From the NCBI GenBank assembly GCA_043228905.1, contig JBHGNT010000001.1:20212001-20276000 (forward strand): a stretch of DNA of 64,000 nt. Reading direction: 5' to 3'. The stretch is from Azolla caroliniana (lineage: Eukaryota; Polypodiophyta). The position numbers were made by a program, and so were the translations under genes. Shown here in pieces: positions 1 to 10,746 of the stretch; the first letter of the stretch is position 1, and each line of letters starts with the position of its first letter. Below the pieces are notes generated by a model. It worked only from the letters and a program-made list of their open reading frames with translations. It ran no database searches and was not told where the DNA came from.

Positions 1-962
1 CAGTACTTCTCTATCTTAGTACTACTCCTGACACTAGCCAAGATCACGGAGGAGGAGCTGGCCAAGATCCGGATGAACGTACTCAGATGGTCGCTACGAC
101 AAAGACACTTGCAAAAGTGGCAAAAGAAAAAACATAGTTGAACCAGAAGCACTATGAAGAAACGAAACAAGAAAAACTGGCTTTGGATAAGGTCCAAACC
201 ACTTACCAGACCCAACTGCTGAACTATGAAGTGCAAGTTCAGGATATCGTGGCCCTCTTTAAGAAAATGAAGGAAAAAAAGAAGGTTGTCGAGGACAATA
301 TCAAGCTTGGGGTGGAACGAATACGGATGATGGTCACGACATGGAAAGACCGGACAAAGGCAAACGTTGCCGACTACTCGATGATTGTGTGGACGCAATG
401 GTCAAAGCAATGAACGGAATTACAGGTGCTCCGCGCAAATGCGAAGAACTGGAAAAAAACTGGGGACAATTTCTACAAGATGGAAGAAGAAAGTATAATC
501 ACCATCCATAAGGAATTTTCAGAGAACTTTGTCTCCTTGGCAGAATCCAACCTTGAAGTTGTCCAGAGGATGATTGAAAGGCTTGAGGATGATTAGCTCG
601 GAATGCAACTACAGTTCGAACGATATGAACGGGAGCGACGAACGCTGGAAACGGAAAAATGAGCGGCGGCAATAACTATCAATGATGAGGAGCATACTAT
701 AGAATCGCCACCGCAGGAGGAGGAGTATCCACCTGAAGCTGGTAGGGAACAACCAAGGGAAGATGGTGTGGAGTAGGACAAAGCAGCCGGGTCGGAGCAA
801 GAGGCAGGAACCGGAAAGGGCGTAGATGCTAAAACCGACGCAAGAACGAAGATACCTCAACCAAAAGAAGCCAGAAAACAGTAACAAGAAGAGCAACAAC
901 AGAACGAGGACCCACTCGTACACCTGGACCAGAGCATATTGGACATACTCGTCGAGGATTGA
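1..962 (+). pseudogene. Remnant of the 3' coiled-coil ORF of a Tat/Athila-like Ty3 element (A0)
   Basis: Frame 3 reads as a charged, Gln/Lys/Glu-rich coiled-coil protein broken by stops (for example TGA at 411-413 and TAG at 594-596). It aligns along its length with the C-terminal half of the 3' ORF of element H (53019-54494): shared landmarks are LQTTYQ (here VQTTYQ), the KEE..VVE block, the W..W pair before ELQ.LRA, an LQF-ERYER block and an E-rich tail ending in LDQSILD. This identifies it as the extra ORF that lies between pol and the 3' LTR. The rest of the element lies left of the window. Function of the protein is unknown. Homology is clear by eye; the exact boundaries are not. Confidence 0.8.
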
Positions 963-1015
963 AGGGGCTAACCCTGGGTTCAACGTACAACGTATTGTCC
1001 CACGGGCGTGCCATC

Positions 1016-1479
1016 TGTTGGCCGGAGAGTATGAAAGAGAAGTGGGGATGAGTCGGACGCGGAACATATTAGTTATTAATTAGCTAGAATTAAAATAGGA
1101 ATGGACAGATCCGGGAGAGTTGCAACGATCCGGATCTGGACTGAACCATAGCGGGTTGCCGGTATGGCACCGTTTTGTAATCAGAACTGGATTCCTGTAA
1201 AAGGATCCGAAGAACTATTTATTAAGAGAGGGGAAATGAATATAAGTATAATTGTCTTTGAGAGTATTGTGTACCTTCCGTTCTATAATTACGGTTCTAT
1301 CTTACGTATGGAAACAATCTATGTATGTTATTAATCTAGAACCGACCCCGAAATAGTCGGATATAATTATAATTTTGCTGAAAGCATAAAACCCGTAACC
1401 ACCCTTTGATGAAGTAATCTGAAAGGACAACCTGTGTTAGTGGCTAGTCCAGCCCATGAATAATAAGAAACTCGCAACA
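1016..1479 (+). repeat. 3' LTR of Tat/Athila-like element A0
   Basis: Starts TGTTGGCCGG and ends CTCGCAACA, like the H LTRs (TGTTACCGGCC...GAGAACAACA). Internal blocks are shared, including GGCACCGTTTTGTA and the ACCCTTTG(A/G)TGAAGT segment near the 3' end. It is 464 bp against 419 bp for H and clearly diverged. A 19-nt block at 996-1014, identical to one outside the H 3' LTR, sits directly upstream. The partner LTR is outside the window, so the target duplication cannot be tested. Confidence 0.85.
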
Positions 1480-1480
1480 T

Positions 1481-1645
1481 TGTGCGATAATCGGCATCGA
1501 CACAGTAGAGGTTAAAGGTGGTTCTACTCTTGTACTACACAATGTCCGACATGTACCGGAGCTCTCAAGACCATTGATCTCGGTTAGACAATCGGATGAA
1601 GACGGCATCCGTGTCGGTTTCTCATCAGGAGGGTGGACACTCTAG
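1481..1645 (+). pseudogene. Ty1/copia fragment, protease/pre-integrase linker region
   Basis: From 1481 the frame is open for 54 codons to a TAG at 1643-1645. It contains LHNVRHVPELSRPLISV, a pattern typical of the copia segment between protease and the pre-integrase domain. It abuts the end of the A0 LTR exactly, so A0 probably inserted into this copia copy. It differs in sequence from the four Tork-like copies elsewhere in the window. Too short to assign to a lineage. Confidence 0.65.
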
Positions 1646-1735
1646 AGGGGGAACCTCATGACCCACATGTAAAAGCATCAATTTAGTATAAGAGGGGAGA
1701 ATTAGTTTCATAAGGGGGAGGGGAGAGGGGAAAAT
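1646..1735 (+). other. Purine-rich stretch without a gene
   Basis: After the copia fragment there is a strongly purine-rich run at about 1690-1735, including AAGGGGGAGGGGAGAGGGG. It could be an old polypurine tract next to a lost LTR. No coding sequence is visible. Confidence 0.35.
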
Positions 1736-2119
1736 CAAAGAATCCTATTTTGTAAAGGGTTTTCTCTCGAGGAAATGGAGATTTTCTATTTTGGTATTCT
1801 TTCTTCTTCTGTGTTTGAGGAGTAGCTCTGTATGGTATTTTCTTCATAACTCTCAATTCTAATGTCCGTTTTCGACGTTCTATTGATCGTTGGAAAGCTC
1901 TTTCTGAAACTTTCCAATTTATGCCTGCAAGCTTAATTTGGTTATGTCAGTGATTGATATAAGGGTTTTTATCTTCACGGTTAGGGTTGCATGCTACTCG
2001 TGGCTATTGGGATACTTTTGGCTCGACTTCCCACTCTTCCCTTCCTTCTTCTTATTTTCACTCTCCTGGTTTAGAACCCAGCAATTCTGCATGGACACGC
2101 CAATTTCTTTGATGTGACA
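1736..2119 (+). repeat. Possible truncated 5' LTR of family B element B1
   Basis: Inferred from position: it is followed three bases later by a primer-binding-like site and then by a family B gag. It ends GATGTGACA, as family B LTRs end in ...ACA. Its start (U3) is not recognisable and no second copy of this exact sequence is in the window, so this is a tentative call. Confidence 0.4.
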
Positions 2120-2121
2120 TG

Positions 2122-2138
2122 TGGTAAACCCAACGTGA
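2122..2138 (+). promoter_or_regulatory. Primer-binding-like site of B1
   Basis: TGGTAAACCCAACGTGA, two mismatches from the TGGTGAACCCGACGTGA found after the LTRs at 22652, 27167 and 28777. Both mismatches are G-to-A changes. It begins with TGG, as expected for pairing with the CCA end of a tRNA. The tRNA is not identified. Confidence 0.6.
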
Positions 2139-2187
2139 AACGGGTTGCAGGGAGAGCGAGTTCTTTGGGATTTTACCTCTTTTAAAC

Positions 2188-3045
2188 ATGGATGTAGCAC
2201 AACTTCAATCAATTTTAGAGGTTGTTCTCACAGGGAGGGAAATGAGTCCCTACCTAGATCGATCTGTGGATGGGGTATTAGAGAAGTTAGGTCCATTCAT
2301 TGGAAAGGATGTGACCCGATTTTTGCATGTGTTCGATGCGGAGATGTTACATCACAATATTTCTGCTAATTTGAAGAAATTCAGCTTTCATCGTGTGGTA
2401 GGTGTTGATGTTCTTCCTATCCTAGAAGAGCATCAGATGCAAGATGTTGATTGGGAGGCATTCCATCATGATCTGCTTGGTGTTTTCAATTATGTTGATT
2501 CCACGAAGATGACCCGACGAGCATTTGAAGCTTGGCTGGAATCACAGAAGAAGCATAGGTCAGTTCTAGAAACCCTTACTGATTTTGAAGAAAATTTCCG
2601 ACAACTCTCAATTCAGAAGAAAACTTTGCTTGAACCAGAGAAGGTGGTTCTCTTCCTTCGCTCCGTTCCCTATGCGGATAGGGTAGAGCTAGGGAAACTT
2701 ATGGAATTAGGTGAATTTGTAACAGGTTTAGAGGAGGATTGTAGCCGAATTCGGCCCATCTGCTTTCAATATGAGAATAGACGGACATGGCTGTGCTCAA
2801 AGGGACTTGGAAATGTTACTCTGACCTCCTCTTTGAGGACAAGAACAGGGATCAAGGCATCTATGGAGAAAACACAACCAAGTTACGTAGATGAGCTGGT
2901 GAAGCAATTCATGGAGTGGAAGATTTCTTCCATCTCGAAGGTGCAACATCAGCCACAAGTGCAACAAACTCTTCCAACTAGGGATTTACAATACTTATGG
3001 TGTGACAGTTTGGAGCATCGAAGATTGGAGTGTGTGGACCATTAG
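2188..3045 (+). CDS. Gag-like protein of family B element B1
   Basis: Open for 285 codons from ATG 2188, 50 bases after the primer-binding-like site, which supports this start. The protein matches the gags of B2 (22.7-23.9 kb) and B4 (28.8-29.4 kb): a helical capsid-like region with RFLHVFDAEM, F.RVVG, then W..F...LLG, MTRRAF..W, LTDFEENFRQLS and KVVLFLRSV. Near the C-terminus WCDSLEHRRLEC resembles a CCHC zinc knuckle whose first Cys is now Tyr (LQYLWCD). The expected role is particle assembly and RNA binding. The reading frame is unusually intact compared with its surroundings, but there is no pol after it, so the element could not move alone. Confidence 0.75.
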   Translation: MDVAQLQSILEVVLTGREMSPYLDRSVDGVLEKLGPFIGKDVTRFLHVFDAEMLHHNISANLKKFSFHRVVGVDVLPILEEHQMQDVDWEAFHHDLLGVFNYVDSTKMTRRAFEAWLESQKKHRSVLETLTDFEENFRQLSIQKKTLLEPEKVVLFLRSVPYADRVELGKLMELGEFVTGLEEDCSRIRPICFQYENRRTWLCSKGLGNVTLTSSLRTRTGIKASMEKTQPSYVDELVKQFMEWKISSISKVQHQPQVQQTLPTRDLQYLWCDSLEHRRLECVDH

Positions 3046-3716
3046 GAGGTTATGGAGAAGAACATGATATTCTACAAGGATCGGTTGATCCACTCATCTA
3101 TGACTCGTCAACCACTGAAGACAAAGTTTGGGCAAGTAGGAATGAAAAAGCTCTTGGAGGAAGAACAATTTTGACATGCACAAGCAATTTTCCATTTTAC
3201 TTCGACTGTTGTTTGACTAAAGATCCAACTATTCAGATTGTTCGTATTGAAAATGGTTGTCTAAGGACTGGCTTGAGTGATCCAACCATTCCCACAAATT
3301 AGGATATGATGGTAGAGGAGAAGACCGGAAGAATTGGATCGTGAACGAGTTTTGAAGAGCACCGATTTTCGTCCACCATCTGAAAAGAAAAGTTTGGACA
3401 TACAAAGGGCTGAACCAAAACCTATACAAGCGTCTAAGAAGGCATCTCCAGCATTCCAGATGCGGACTGAATTGGAACAAGAGGTAGTTGCTTTCTCTTT
3501 CATTGAAAATTATGTTCTAAAGCAACATATCTCGTGTTGAGCGGACAAGCTCAACCGGATTTGGATTGGCTGAATAAGCCAGCGCCAGATCGGTGTCCGG
3601 AACGAAGTCCCGGATTAGTGTCGGGATCGGTATCCGGAAGCAGGAGCCGGATCGGAAAGACGGACCGGATTGTAATCGGTAGGCCGTTAGAGTCCTACGA
3701 ATCTAGCCTGGTACGT
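3046..3716 (+). pseudogene. Decayed tail of the B1 internal region
   Basis: Coding beyond the B1 gag stop is broken by stops and frameshifts. A 68-codon stretch at 3334-3540 (ERVLKSTDFRPPSEK, then MRTELEQEVVAFSF) resembles a gag-protease linker. No protease, RT or integrase motif can be found before the LTR at 3717. The last 170 bases (3541-3716) hold repeated CCGGATCGG-like motifs and nothing I recognise. There is no polypurine tract against the LTR, so a deletion removed the 3' end. Confidence 0.55.
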
Positions 3717-3816
3717 TGTCGTGAAGATTTCAGGCCATAAGGGGTAACGTAGCCAAATGGTTGTGAACGCAGGTGTGCACAAGTGCACCCCCTTTTGTAC
3801 TAGCATATGTAAATAC

Positions 3817-4352
3817 TGCTGGGAAGTCGGTCTCTCCGGATGGGATCCAATGATGAATAAAGAAGACCCAGTGAGAACCAGAAGAGATCTGGAAACCGGA
3901 TTGGTGGGAACCGGAAGAGAAGACAGATTTGTAAATATGTCTTGAATAAGCCCATTGAGGCTATATTTGTAAATAGCCCTAAGTTCATATAACTATAAAT
4001 ATGACTTAGGGCAATCACTATTGGCGTTGTTGTCATATTGCTGTAACTGTTGTACAGAGAGTGAGAGGGAGAGGGAGGGATACAGAGCGATACTCTTTTG
4101 TAACCGCCACTATGTAAAGAAACAGAGCTCGAGGTCATTGCCTCCAAGTCTCTGATTGTACCCCTTCTCTTCATAGTGATAGTTCGGAGTCTGTGGGCTC
4201 CCTTGGTTTTTTCCCTATTAGGGTTTTCCCACGTAAACATCCGGTGTCATTTTCTTGTGTACTCTCCACTTCCCATTTTTGTGTTTGATTCTTATAGAAG
4301 TGATTTACTACTCGGTTGTGGCTGAGCGATATTCCGCGTGCATTACTCATCA
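3817..4352 (+). repeat. 5' LTR of copia I
   Basis: 536 bp, TG...CA. Contains CCGG-rich U3 repeats, a TATAAATATGACT stretch near 3994 and a conserved R/U5 with GAGCTCGAGGTC and the GGTTGTGGCTGAGCG block that is found, reverse complemented, as CGCTCGGCCACAACC in the minus-strand copies. Confidence 0.93.
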
Positions 4353-4355
4353 AAG

Positions 4356-4367
4356 TGGTATCAAAGC
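4356..4367 (+). promoter_or_regulatory. Primer-binding site of copia I (initiator tRNA-Met type)
   Basis: TGGTATCAAAGC three bases after the LTR; the other copies have the canonical TGGTATCAGAGC complementary to plant initiator tRNA-Met. Confidence 0.9.
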
Positions 4368-4381
4368 AAACAATACAGAAA

Positions 4382-7300
4382 ATGGAAAAATCTTTTGGCG
4401 GCATGTTCAAATTCACCGTCTCCAACTACTCAGTGTGGAAGTCGAAGATGAGGGACATGCTGGTGGTTAAAGATCTTTGGTTGCCGGTTCAGTTCAGGGA
4501 CAAGAGACTAGATAAGATCGATGCCACGGTGTGGGAGGTGATGCACATGAAGACGACAACATGCATCCGGTGCTTCATTGACATGAGCTTGTACAACAAC
4601 TTCAATGAAGAGAGCAAGGCTCATGAACTCTAGGAGAAGATCGGCATTATGTTTCAAAAAAAAAATATTGTTAATCGAGTTTCGGTATTCCGGAAGCTAG
4701 TGAGGCTCCGGTAACAAGACGGCTCCAGTATGGCGGAGCACATGAATACCTTCCAAGGGCTGATACATCAAGCAACCTCGTTGGAAGTACCTCTAGCCGA
4801 TGAGGTACTTGCTCTACTCTTGCTCGGTTCGCTCCCGGATAGCTGGGAGACGTTAGTTGTCACGTTGGGCAACGCTGGGCCGGAAGGAAAACAACTATCC
4901 CTAGCAAGGGTCAAGTTAAGCCTGCTGGAGGTGCGTCGGAAAGACAAGGAGGTGATCTCTGACGCCAAAGCCCTCCTTACCGAATCGGAACGCGGAAGAC
5001 AAAGGAATCGGAGTCCCCAGAACCGGGAAAAGTCGGGGACACGGTCAAAGTCAAGGGGGAGGCCCATTTGCTTCTATTGCAGCAAGCCGGGGCACTTCCA
5101 GAAGAATTGTCGGCATTTCCGGAAAGAGAAGGGAACCGATAGTACCTATTCGAAGCGGTCACCAGACCGGAACGACAAAGACCAGAGAGGACCGGACCAG
5201 AAGGGAACGACGGCAATTGCGGCAAGTGAAGAGGAGTTGATGTTCATCACTGAGGAGAGTGAGTCAAGAACCTTGCCGGCAACGAGACAACGTGGGTTGT
5301 CGATTCCGGAGCGTCGTTCCACCTTACCCCAGATCAGAAATGCTTCTCATCCTACACAGCCGGCGAGCACGGCTATGTCCGGATGGGGAATGAAGGGACA
5401 TGCCAAATTATCAGCATAGGAGATGTGTTGTTGACGACATCAACCGGATGGAAGTTGCTCCTAAAGGATGTCCGACATGTTCTAGAGGTTCGACCGAACC
5501 TGATATTAGTCGGTCCGCTAGATGATGAAGGCTACACAGGTAGCATCTGGAATGGTGTCATGAAGTTCTGCAAAGAGAGCTTAATAGTGGCTCGAGCACG
5601 AAAGGTCAACACATTGTACTTGATGAATGCCTGGATATGCCGGGAAGTAGTGAACGTACCATCTGACACTGCCGGTGAGTTGTGGCACAAAAGACTGTGT
5701 CACATGAGTGAGAAGGGGATGAAGAGGCTTGCCAAAGACAACCTCATTCCGGTGAAGGACGTGCAACTTGAGAAGTGCACTGACTACCTGGTCGGCAAGC
5801 AAAACCGCACCTCCTTCCAGTCAAGACTGTTGTCTGTCTGGCCGGACTAGCCTCAACACAGGTGTCTATCCGACACTTCTCCAAAGGGGTGGTAAGGGTT
5901 GGATGCTAGGTTACACGCGTAAGATGATTACAATTAAGCACAGACGATAAACAATACGAGATACAGATAAACACGCAATAATTACTATTGTATTACTTTC
6001 CGTCCAAAACACTTTACAAATCATCGGATCCTTTTATAGGCATCCGGCAAGGTTACAATCGGTGCGCTTAGGCAACCGACATCCGAATCGGTCCGGATCC
6101 GGATCGGTACAACTGTACCGGATCCGTCCCTCTGAATAATAATTCTACTATTATTTACTTCCTATTATCCGATCCGATTCCGCCTTCCCACTTGTCCTTG
6201 CTCTTCTGACCGGCCAACAAAGACCACCGATGAGACGGAATCCACCACTAGAGTTGGTGCATACCGATGTGTGTCAAGTCGACACGAAGTCACATGCTGG
6301 ATCGCAGTACTTCGTGACGTTCATAGACGACCACAGCCGAAAGCTGTGGTCCTCACCGTTGAAGACGAAGGACCAAGTGTTATCCGTCTTCAAGGAGCTC
6401 CACACGAGAGTGGAAAGAGAAACCGGTCGAAAGCTGAAGGCGGTTCGAGCAGATAACGAAGGAGAATACCAAGGAAAGTTCGAGGAGTACTGTCGGTCAA
6501 AGGGAATCCCGCTCAAGTTTACTATGCCGAAGACGCCGGAATTAAATAGGTTGGCCCAAGTCGTTTTGGGCTGAGACACTGACGACGACGACCTATGTGA
6601 TAAACAGATCACCCTCAGTATCCTTGGGAGGAGACTCACCTTAGAAAGCATGGACCGGTAAGGATGTGTCTTACTAGCATCTGAAGGTGTTCGAGTGTCT
6701 CGCATACGTACATGTGGTGAAGTACAAGAGAGGAAAGCTGGATCCGAAGTCCCGGCCATGCATATTCCTTGGATACGGCGATGATGAGTTTTGGTTACCA
6801 GGTGTGGGATTTGGTCGACAGAAAGGTGTTCCGGAGTCGAGACATAGTCTTCATGGAAGACAGGACCATTGCCGATTGGGAGTCGGAGAAGAAGGTAACG
6901 AACTATGGATCATCCATTGAAAACCGGCTTGAGGACAAAAGGATATACTTGGTTGAAAACCGGATGTTAGTCGGCAACAGGATGACACTCAATGAACCGG
7001 CCGGATTCCGACAAGAAACCGGATTTCGACCGAAGAAGAAGAAGACACCAGAACCGGACAAGATCTCGAATCGGATTCGGATTCGGAACAGACGGAGGAA
7101 CCAACAGTCAAAAACCAAGAACGGAGATATCCTCTCTGGGACAAAAGAGCCCCCCGAAGATTTTCGGATGCATAGCATGTGTTGCTAACTGATGAGGGAG
7201 AGCTAGAAAGCTTTGAAGAAGCAAGGGGGGACACCCACAACCGCAAGTGGTTGAGTGCCATGTAGGACGAGATGGATTCCCTGCATGAGAACCACACATA

Positions 7301-8771
7301 CGAATTGGTGGATTTGCCGAAAGGAAAGAGGGCACTCCGAAACAAGTCGGTGTACAAGTTGAAACCGGGAGACGCTATATATCCACCAAGGTATAAGGCC
7401 CGAATCCTTGTGAAGGCCTTCCAGTAGAAGAAAGGAGTGGATTTTGATGAGATCTTCGCCCTGGTAGTAAAGATGACATCCATCCGGACGGTATTAGACA
7501 TAGCGGCAAGCATGGACCTTGAGGTAGAGCAATTGGACGTCAAGACGGCATTCCTACACGGAGAACTCGAAGAAGAGATCTACATGCATCAAGCGGAAGG
7601 ATTTGAGAAGAAAGGGAAGGAGCACCTGGTGTGCCGGCTGAAGAAGAGCTTATAGGGACTGAAGCAAGCTCCCGGACAATGGTACCGGAAGTTTGACTCC
7701 TTCATGACCGATCAACGGTACCACAAGACGCAAGCCGATCACTGTGTTTTTGTGAAGAAATTTGATGGAGGAGATTTCCTGATATTGCTCCTATACGTGG
7801 ACGACATGTTGATTGTCGGACAAGACCAAGTCAAGATATGGATGCTAAAGAAATCCCTTAACCGGACCTTCTCATTGAAAGACTTGGGTCCGGCAAGACA
7901 GATACTGGGGATGCACATCATCCGGGACCGGTTGAAGAAGCAATTGTTGCTGTAAGAGGAAAAGTATGTGACAAAGGTGCTTCAACGGTTTAACATGCTA
8001 GAAGCAAAACCGGTCGGATCGACACTCCCAACAAACTGCAGATTATCTGGTAAGCAATGCCTAAAGAAAAAGACAGAGAAGGCGGATATGATGAAGATTC
8101 CATATGCCTCTCCGGTCGGGAGCTTGATGTACACAATGGTTTGTACCCCACCGGATATCGGATATGCAGTCAAAGTGGTGAGCCGGTTCATAAGCAATCC
8201 CAGCAAAGAGCATTGGAACGCGGTAAAATGGATACTCCGGTACTTGAAGGGCACTTCGAGTATGTCCCTCCGATTCGGCTCCGGTAAACCCCTCATGGAA
8301 GGCTTTACCGATTCGGATAGCTCGGCTGATGTGGACACCAGCCGGTCAACTTCCGGATATGTCATGACCTATGCAGGGGGAGCCGTTTCGTGGCAATCGA
8401 GGCTGTAGAAGATGGTTGCGTTGTCAACCACGGAGGTGGAGTACATGGAAGCCATGGAAGCCGGCAAGGAAATATTATGGATGAAGGACTTCATCGGAGA
8501 GCTAGGAATCCGGTAAGAGGAATACCGGCTCTACTGCGACAGCCAAAGTGCCATCCACCTTGCAAAGAACGCGACATACCACTCCAGAACGCAGCACGTC
8601 CAGAGTAGGTACCACTCGATCCGGGAGCAAGTTGAAGATCGGGGGTTTGTGCTGACGAAGATCCACACGGAGGAGAACGGGTCGGATATGTTGACCAAGG
8701 TGTTGACACCCGACAAGCTGGACGCATGCCGGACGCATATCGGACTTACAAGACATCCTATACTAGAGTGA
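4382..8771 (+). pseudogene. gag-pol polyprotein of copia I, broken
   Basis: Starts at ATG 4382 (MEKSFGGMFK). Order: gag with a UBN2-like region, zinc knuckle CFYCSKPGHFQKNC (about 5069-5110), protease motif around 5295 (VVDSGAS, now in a shifted frame), pre-integrase (LWHKRLCHMSEKGM), integrase (HTDVCQVD at 6251; FIDDHSRKLW), RT with YVDD at 7793-7804, and copia RNase H (FTDSDSSADVDTSRSTSGY). It ends at TGA 8769-8771, just before the polypurine tract. Stops include TAG 4631-4633, TAA near 4714, TAG 7425-7427 and TAG 8406-8408. A deletion near 6555 removes the C-terminal catalytic part of integrase. A solo LTR splits integrase at 5828-6219. The motif set fits the Tork lineage. Not functional. 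Confidence 0.93.
5828..6219 (-). mobile_element. Solo LTR of a Tat/Athila-like element inside copia I
   Basis: 392 bp, minus orientation, TGTTGTCTG...CCGGCCAACA, with perfect 5-bp duplication AAGAC at 5823-5827 and 6220-6224. Its reverse complement aligns with the H LTR: the GTTACACGCGTAAGAT block, the CACTTC.CCAAAGGG block and terminal CCGGCCAACA are shared. Removing it and one duplication rejoins the copia integrase reading (RTSFQSR to PPMRRNP). It arose by recombination between two LTRs of a full element. Confidence 0.92.
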
Positions 8772-8781
8772 AGGGGGAGAT
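8770..8781 (+). promoter_or_regulatory. Polypurine tract of copia I
   Basis: GAAGGGGGAGAT directly before the 3' LTR; primes plus-strand synthesis. The minus-strand copies have the same GTGAAGGGGGAG. Confidence 0.88.
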
Positions 8782-9370
8782 TGCTGGGAAATCGGTCTCT
8801 CCGGCTGGGATCCAATGATGAATAACGAGGACACAGTGAGAACCGGAAGAGATCCGAAAACTGGATCGGTGGACCCGGTGAGAACCGGAAGAGATCCGGA
8901 AACCAGATCGGTGGACCCGATGAGAACCGGAAGAGAAGACAGATTTGTAAATATGTTTGAATAAGCCCATTGAGACTATATTTGTAAATAGCCCTAAGTT
9001 TATATAACTATAAATATGACTTAGGGCAATCACTATTGCCGTTGGTTTTATTATATTGTTGTAACTGTTGTACAGAGAGTGAGAGGGAGAGGGAGAGATA
9101 CAGAGCGATAATCTGTTGTAACCACCACTGTGCGAAGAAACAGAGCTCGAGGTCGTTGCCTCCAAGTCTCTGATTGTACCCCTTCTCTTCATAGTGATAG
9201 TTCGGAGTCTGTGGGTTCCCATGGTTTCTTCCCTATAAGGATTTTTCCACGTAAACATCTGACGTCATTTTCTTGTGTACTGTCCACTTCCCATTTTTGT
9301 GTTTGATTCTTATCGAAATGATTTACTACTCGGTTGTGGCTGAGCGATATTTCGCGTGCATTACTCATCA
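8782..9370 (+). repeat. 3' LTR of copia I
   Basis: 589 bp, longer than the 5' LTR because the U3 repeat GTGAGAACCGGAAGAGATC...GGATCGGTGGACCC is present in more copies (three against two). Confidence 0.93.
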
Positions 9371-9479
9371 AATACTAAGTAACAGTAGGATTTTGGTGCT
9401 TTAATGGTCACACAAGTGGAGGAGAATAATGGGGGGATAAGGAAAGGTCATTAGACCTAATGTAAAGGTCGTCCCTTAC

Positions 9480-9810
9480 TGTCACGGATGAACAATTGGA
9501 GATAAAGAGATGGGGAAGTTGATGAGATAGGGAGATCCATAACTTGAGGACAATGAGTAAAAATATCTATTCCATGACTGGTGTTGATCTCCTTGATGTT
9601 AACAAGGGAGATCAACCCTTTTTATTCATGTAGTGATGCATGATAAGCATGCTCATGCCAAGTCTTAGATATTGAGTCTTACATATTGGTTCTTACATAT
9701 TGAGTCCTACATACCATTCTTTATACAAAGGTTTGAATTCTGATGTTTGTCTAGGAGAAATATATATATACAAGGGCGTAAGGTTGACATTCGAGTCGAT
9801 GTTCATGAAA
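9480..9810 (-). repeat. 3' LTR of chromovirus C (left)
   Basis: 331 bp. The right LTR, without its inserted solo LTR, is about 416 bp, mainly because short CTTACATACT-type repeats are expanded there. The outer end in element orientation is decayed to TTTCATGAAC from TGTCATGAAC. Confidence 0.85.
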
Positions 9811-9826
9811 TTATCCTCCCCTTAAG
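9811..9826 (-). promoter_or_regulatory. Polypurine tract of chromovirus C
   Basis: On the minus strand CTTAAGGGGAGGATAA directly precedes the left LTR. Confidence 0.7.
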
Positions 9827-9839
9827 TGCCAATATCAAG

Positions 9840-10450
9840 AAGGTGTGGGTTTGTAAGGATATCGGACATGAAAATCATGAATGACTTTCGGGGCATTTAG
9901 TAAATTTCTAGTGGGCTCCCATGTAGCCTCAGAGATGGGATATCATTTCCATAATACAAGATATTGGAGCTTTCATCGGCTCTTCCGCGAATCCAGAATG
10001 GTCTCGACTTCATACTTATACCTGGTCGCCAAAGCCACAAGGGGAAGTGGCTCGATGCTTCTTCCTGGAATTAAGGATGGATGATAGAGCTCAAGAACTG
10101 ATGCATGGAAGAGATTCTGAATTCGGTAGTGTGATGGAAGAGCAAGACAGAAAGCCACAGGGTTGACTTTATCAATGATGCGGAATGGACCCAAATTTTT
10201 GTAATCAAGTTTGTTGCATGGGCGAGTTGCTGGAATATGCCGACGTAATAGACTGACCATGTCACCAACTTTAAAACCAGACGTAGCCCGTCGATGTTGA
10301 TCAACCTTCTCTTTGTGTCGTGCCTGAGCAATGGAGAGCACTTATTTCATTAGACGAGCTCATTCTTCAGCAGATGGATTCACATAACCAACAGGGATAG
10401 TTGTGCTGAAGTGTGGGTGGAACCCATAATTTGCAAAGAAGGGTGTTAAG
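9840..10450 (-). pseudogene. Integrase C-terminus and chromodomain of chromovirus C
   Basis: Minus-strand reading from 10450: integrase tail with the GPFRI module (KLDYKNLGPFRIIDKV; VFHASVLELYHPS-like block), then YEVETILDSR, LQYLVLWK, YPISEATWEPTRNLLNAP and VIHDFHVRYPYKP, the fold of a chromodomain of the kind that directs chromovirus integration to chromatin. Stops occur in the chromodomain. The rest of integrase continues at 16502 beyond copia III. Confidence 0.88.
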
Positions 10451-10746
10451 TGACAGGAATATGCATAATATTGCTCGGCCACAACCGAGTCTTCGAATCA
10501 ACCACAGAAAGATAGGAATAGGGAGAAATGCACATATACACACAAACAATAGAGCAAGATAAAGTACACATGACGTTAACGTGGAAAACCCTAAACGGGA
10601 AAAACCACGAGAGTCCACAAACTCCAAGATGTCATTATGTTAAAGAGTAATACAATAGGGGAACACAAAGGCAACGACCTCGTGCTCACAATGTTCGCCT
10701 AGCGGCGGTTACAGTAGAGACTCACTCTATCTCTCTCTCTGTCTCC

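Larger units (their letters stand above)
3817..9370 (+). mobile_element. Ty1/copia element I (Tork-like), plus strand, decayed
   Basis: Bounded by LTRs 3817-4352 and 8782-9370, both TGCTGGGAA...ACTCATCA, with a perfect 5-bp duplication AATAC at 3812-3816 and 9371-9375. Initiator-Met primer site, gag, protease, integrase, RT, RNase H and a polypurine tract are in the standard copia order. The coding part has many stops and deletions. It sits inside the family B LTR and carries a solo LTR at 5828-6219. Confidence 0.95.

Noticed and set aside
609-1067. Minus-strand 152-codon ORF at the left edge
   Set aside because: Overlaps decayed plus-strand coiled-coil coding and runs into the LTR; no domain.
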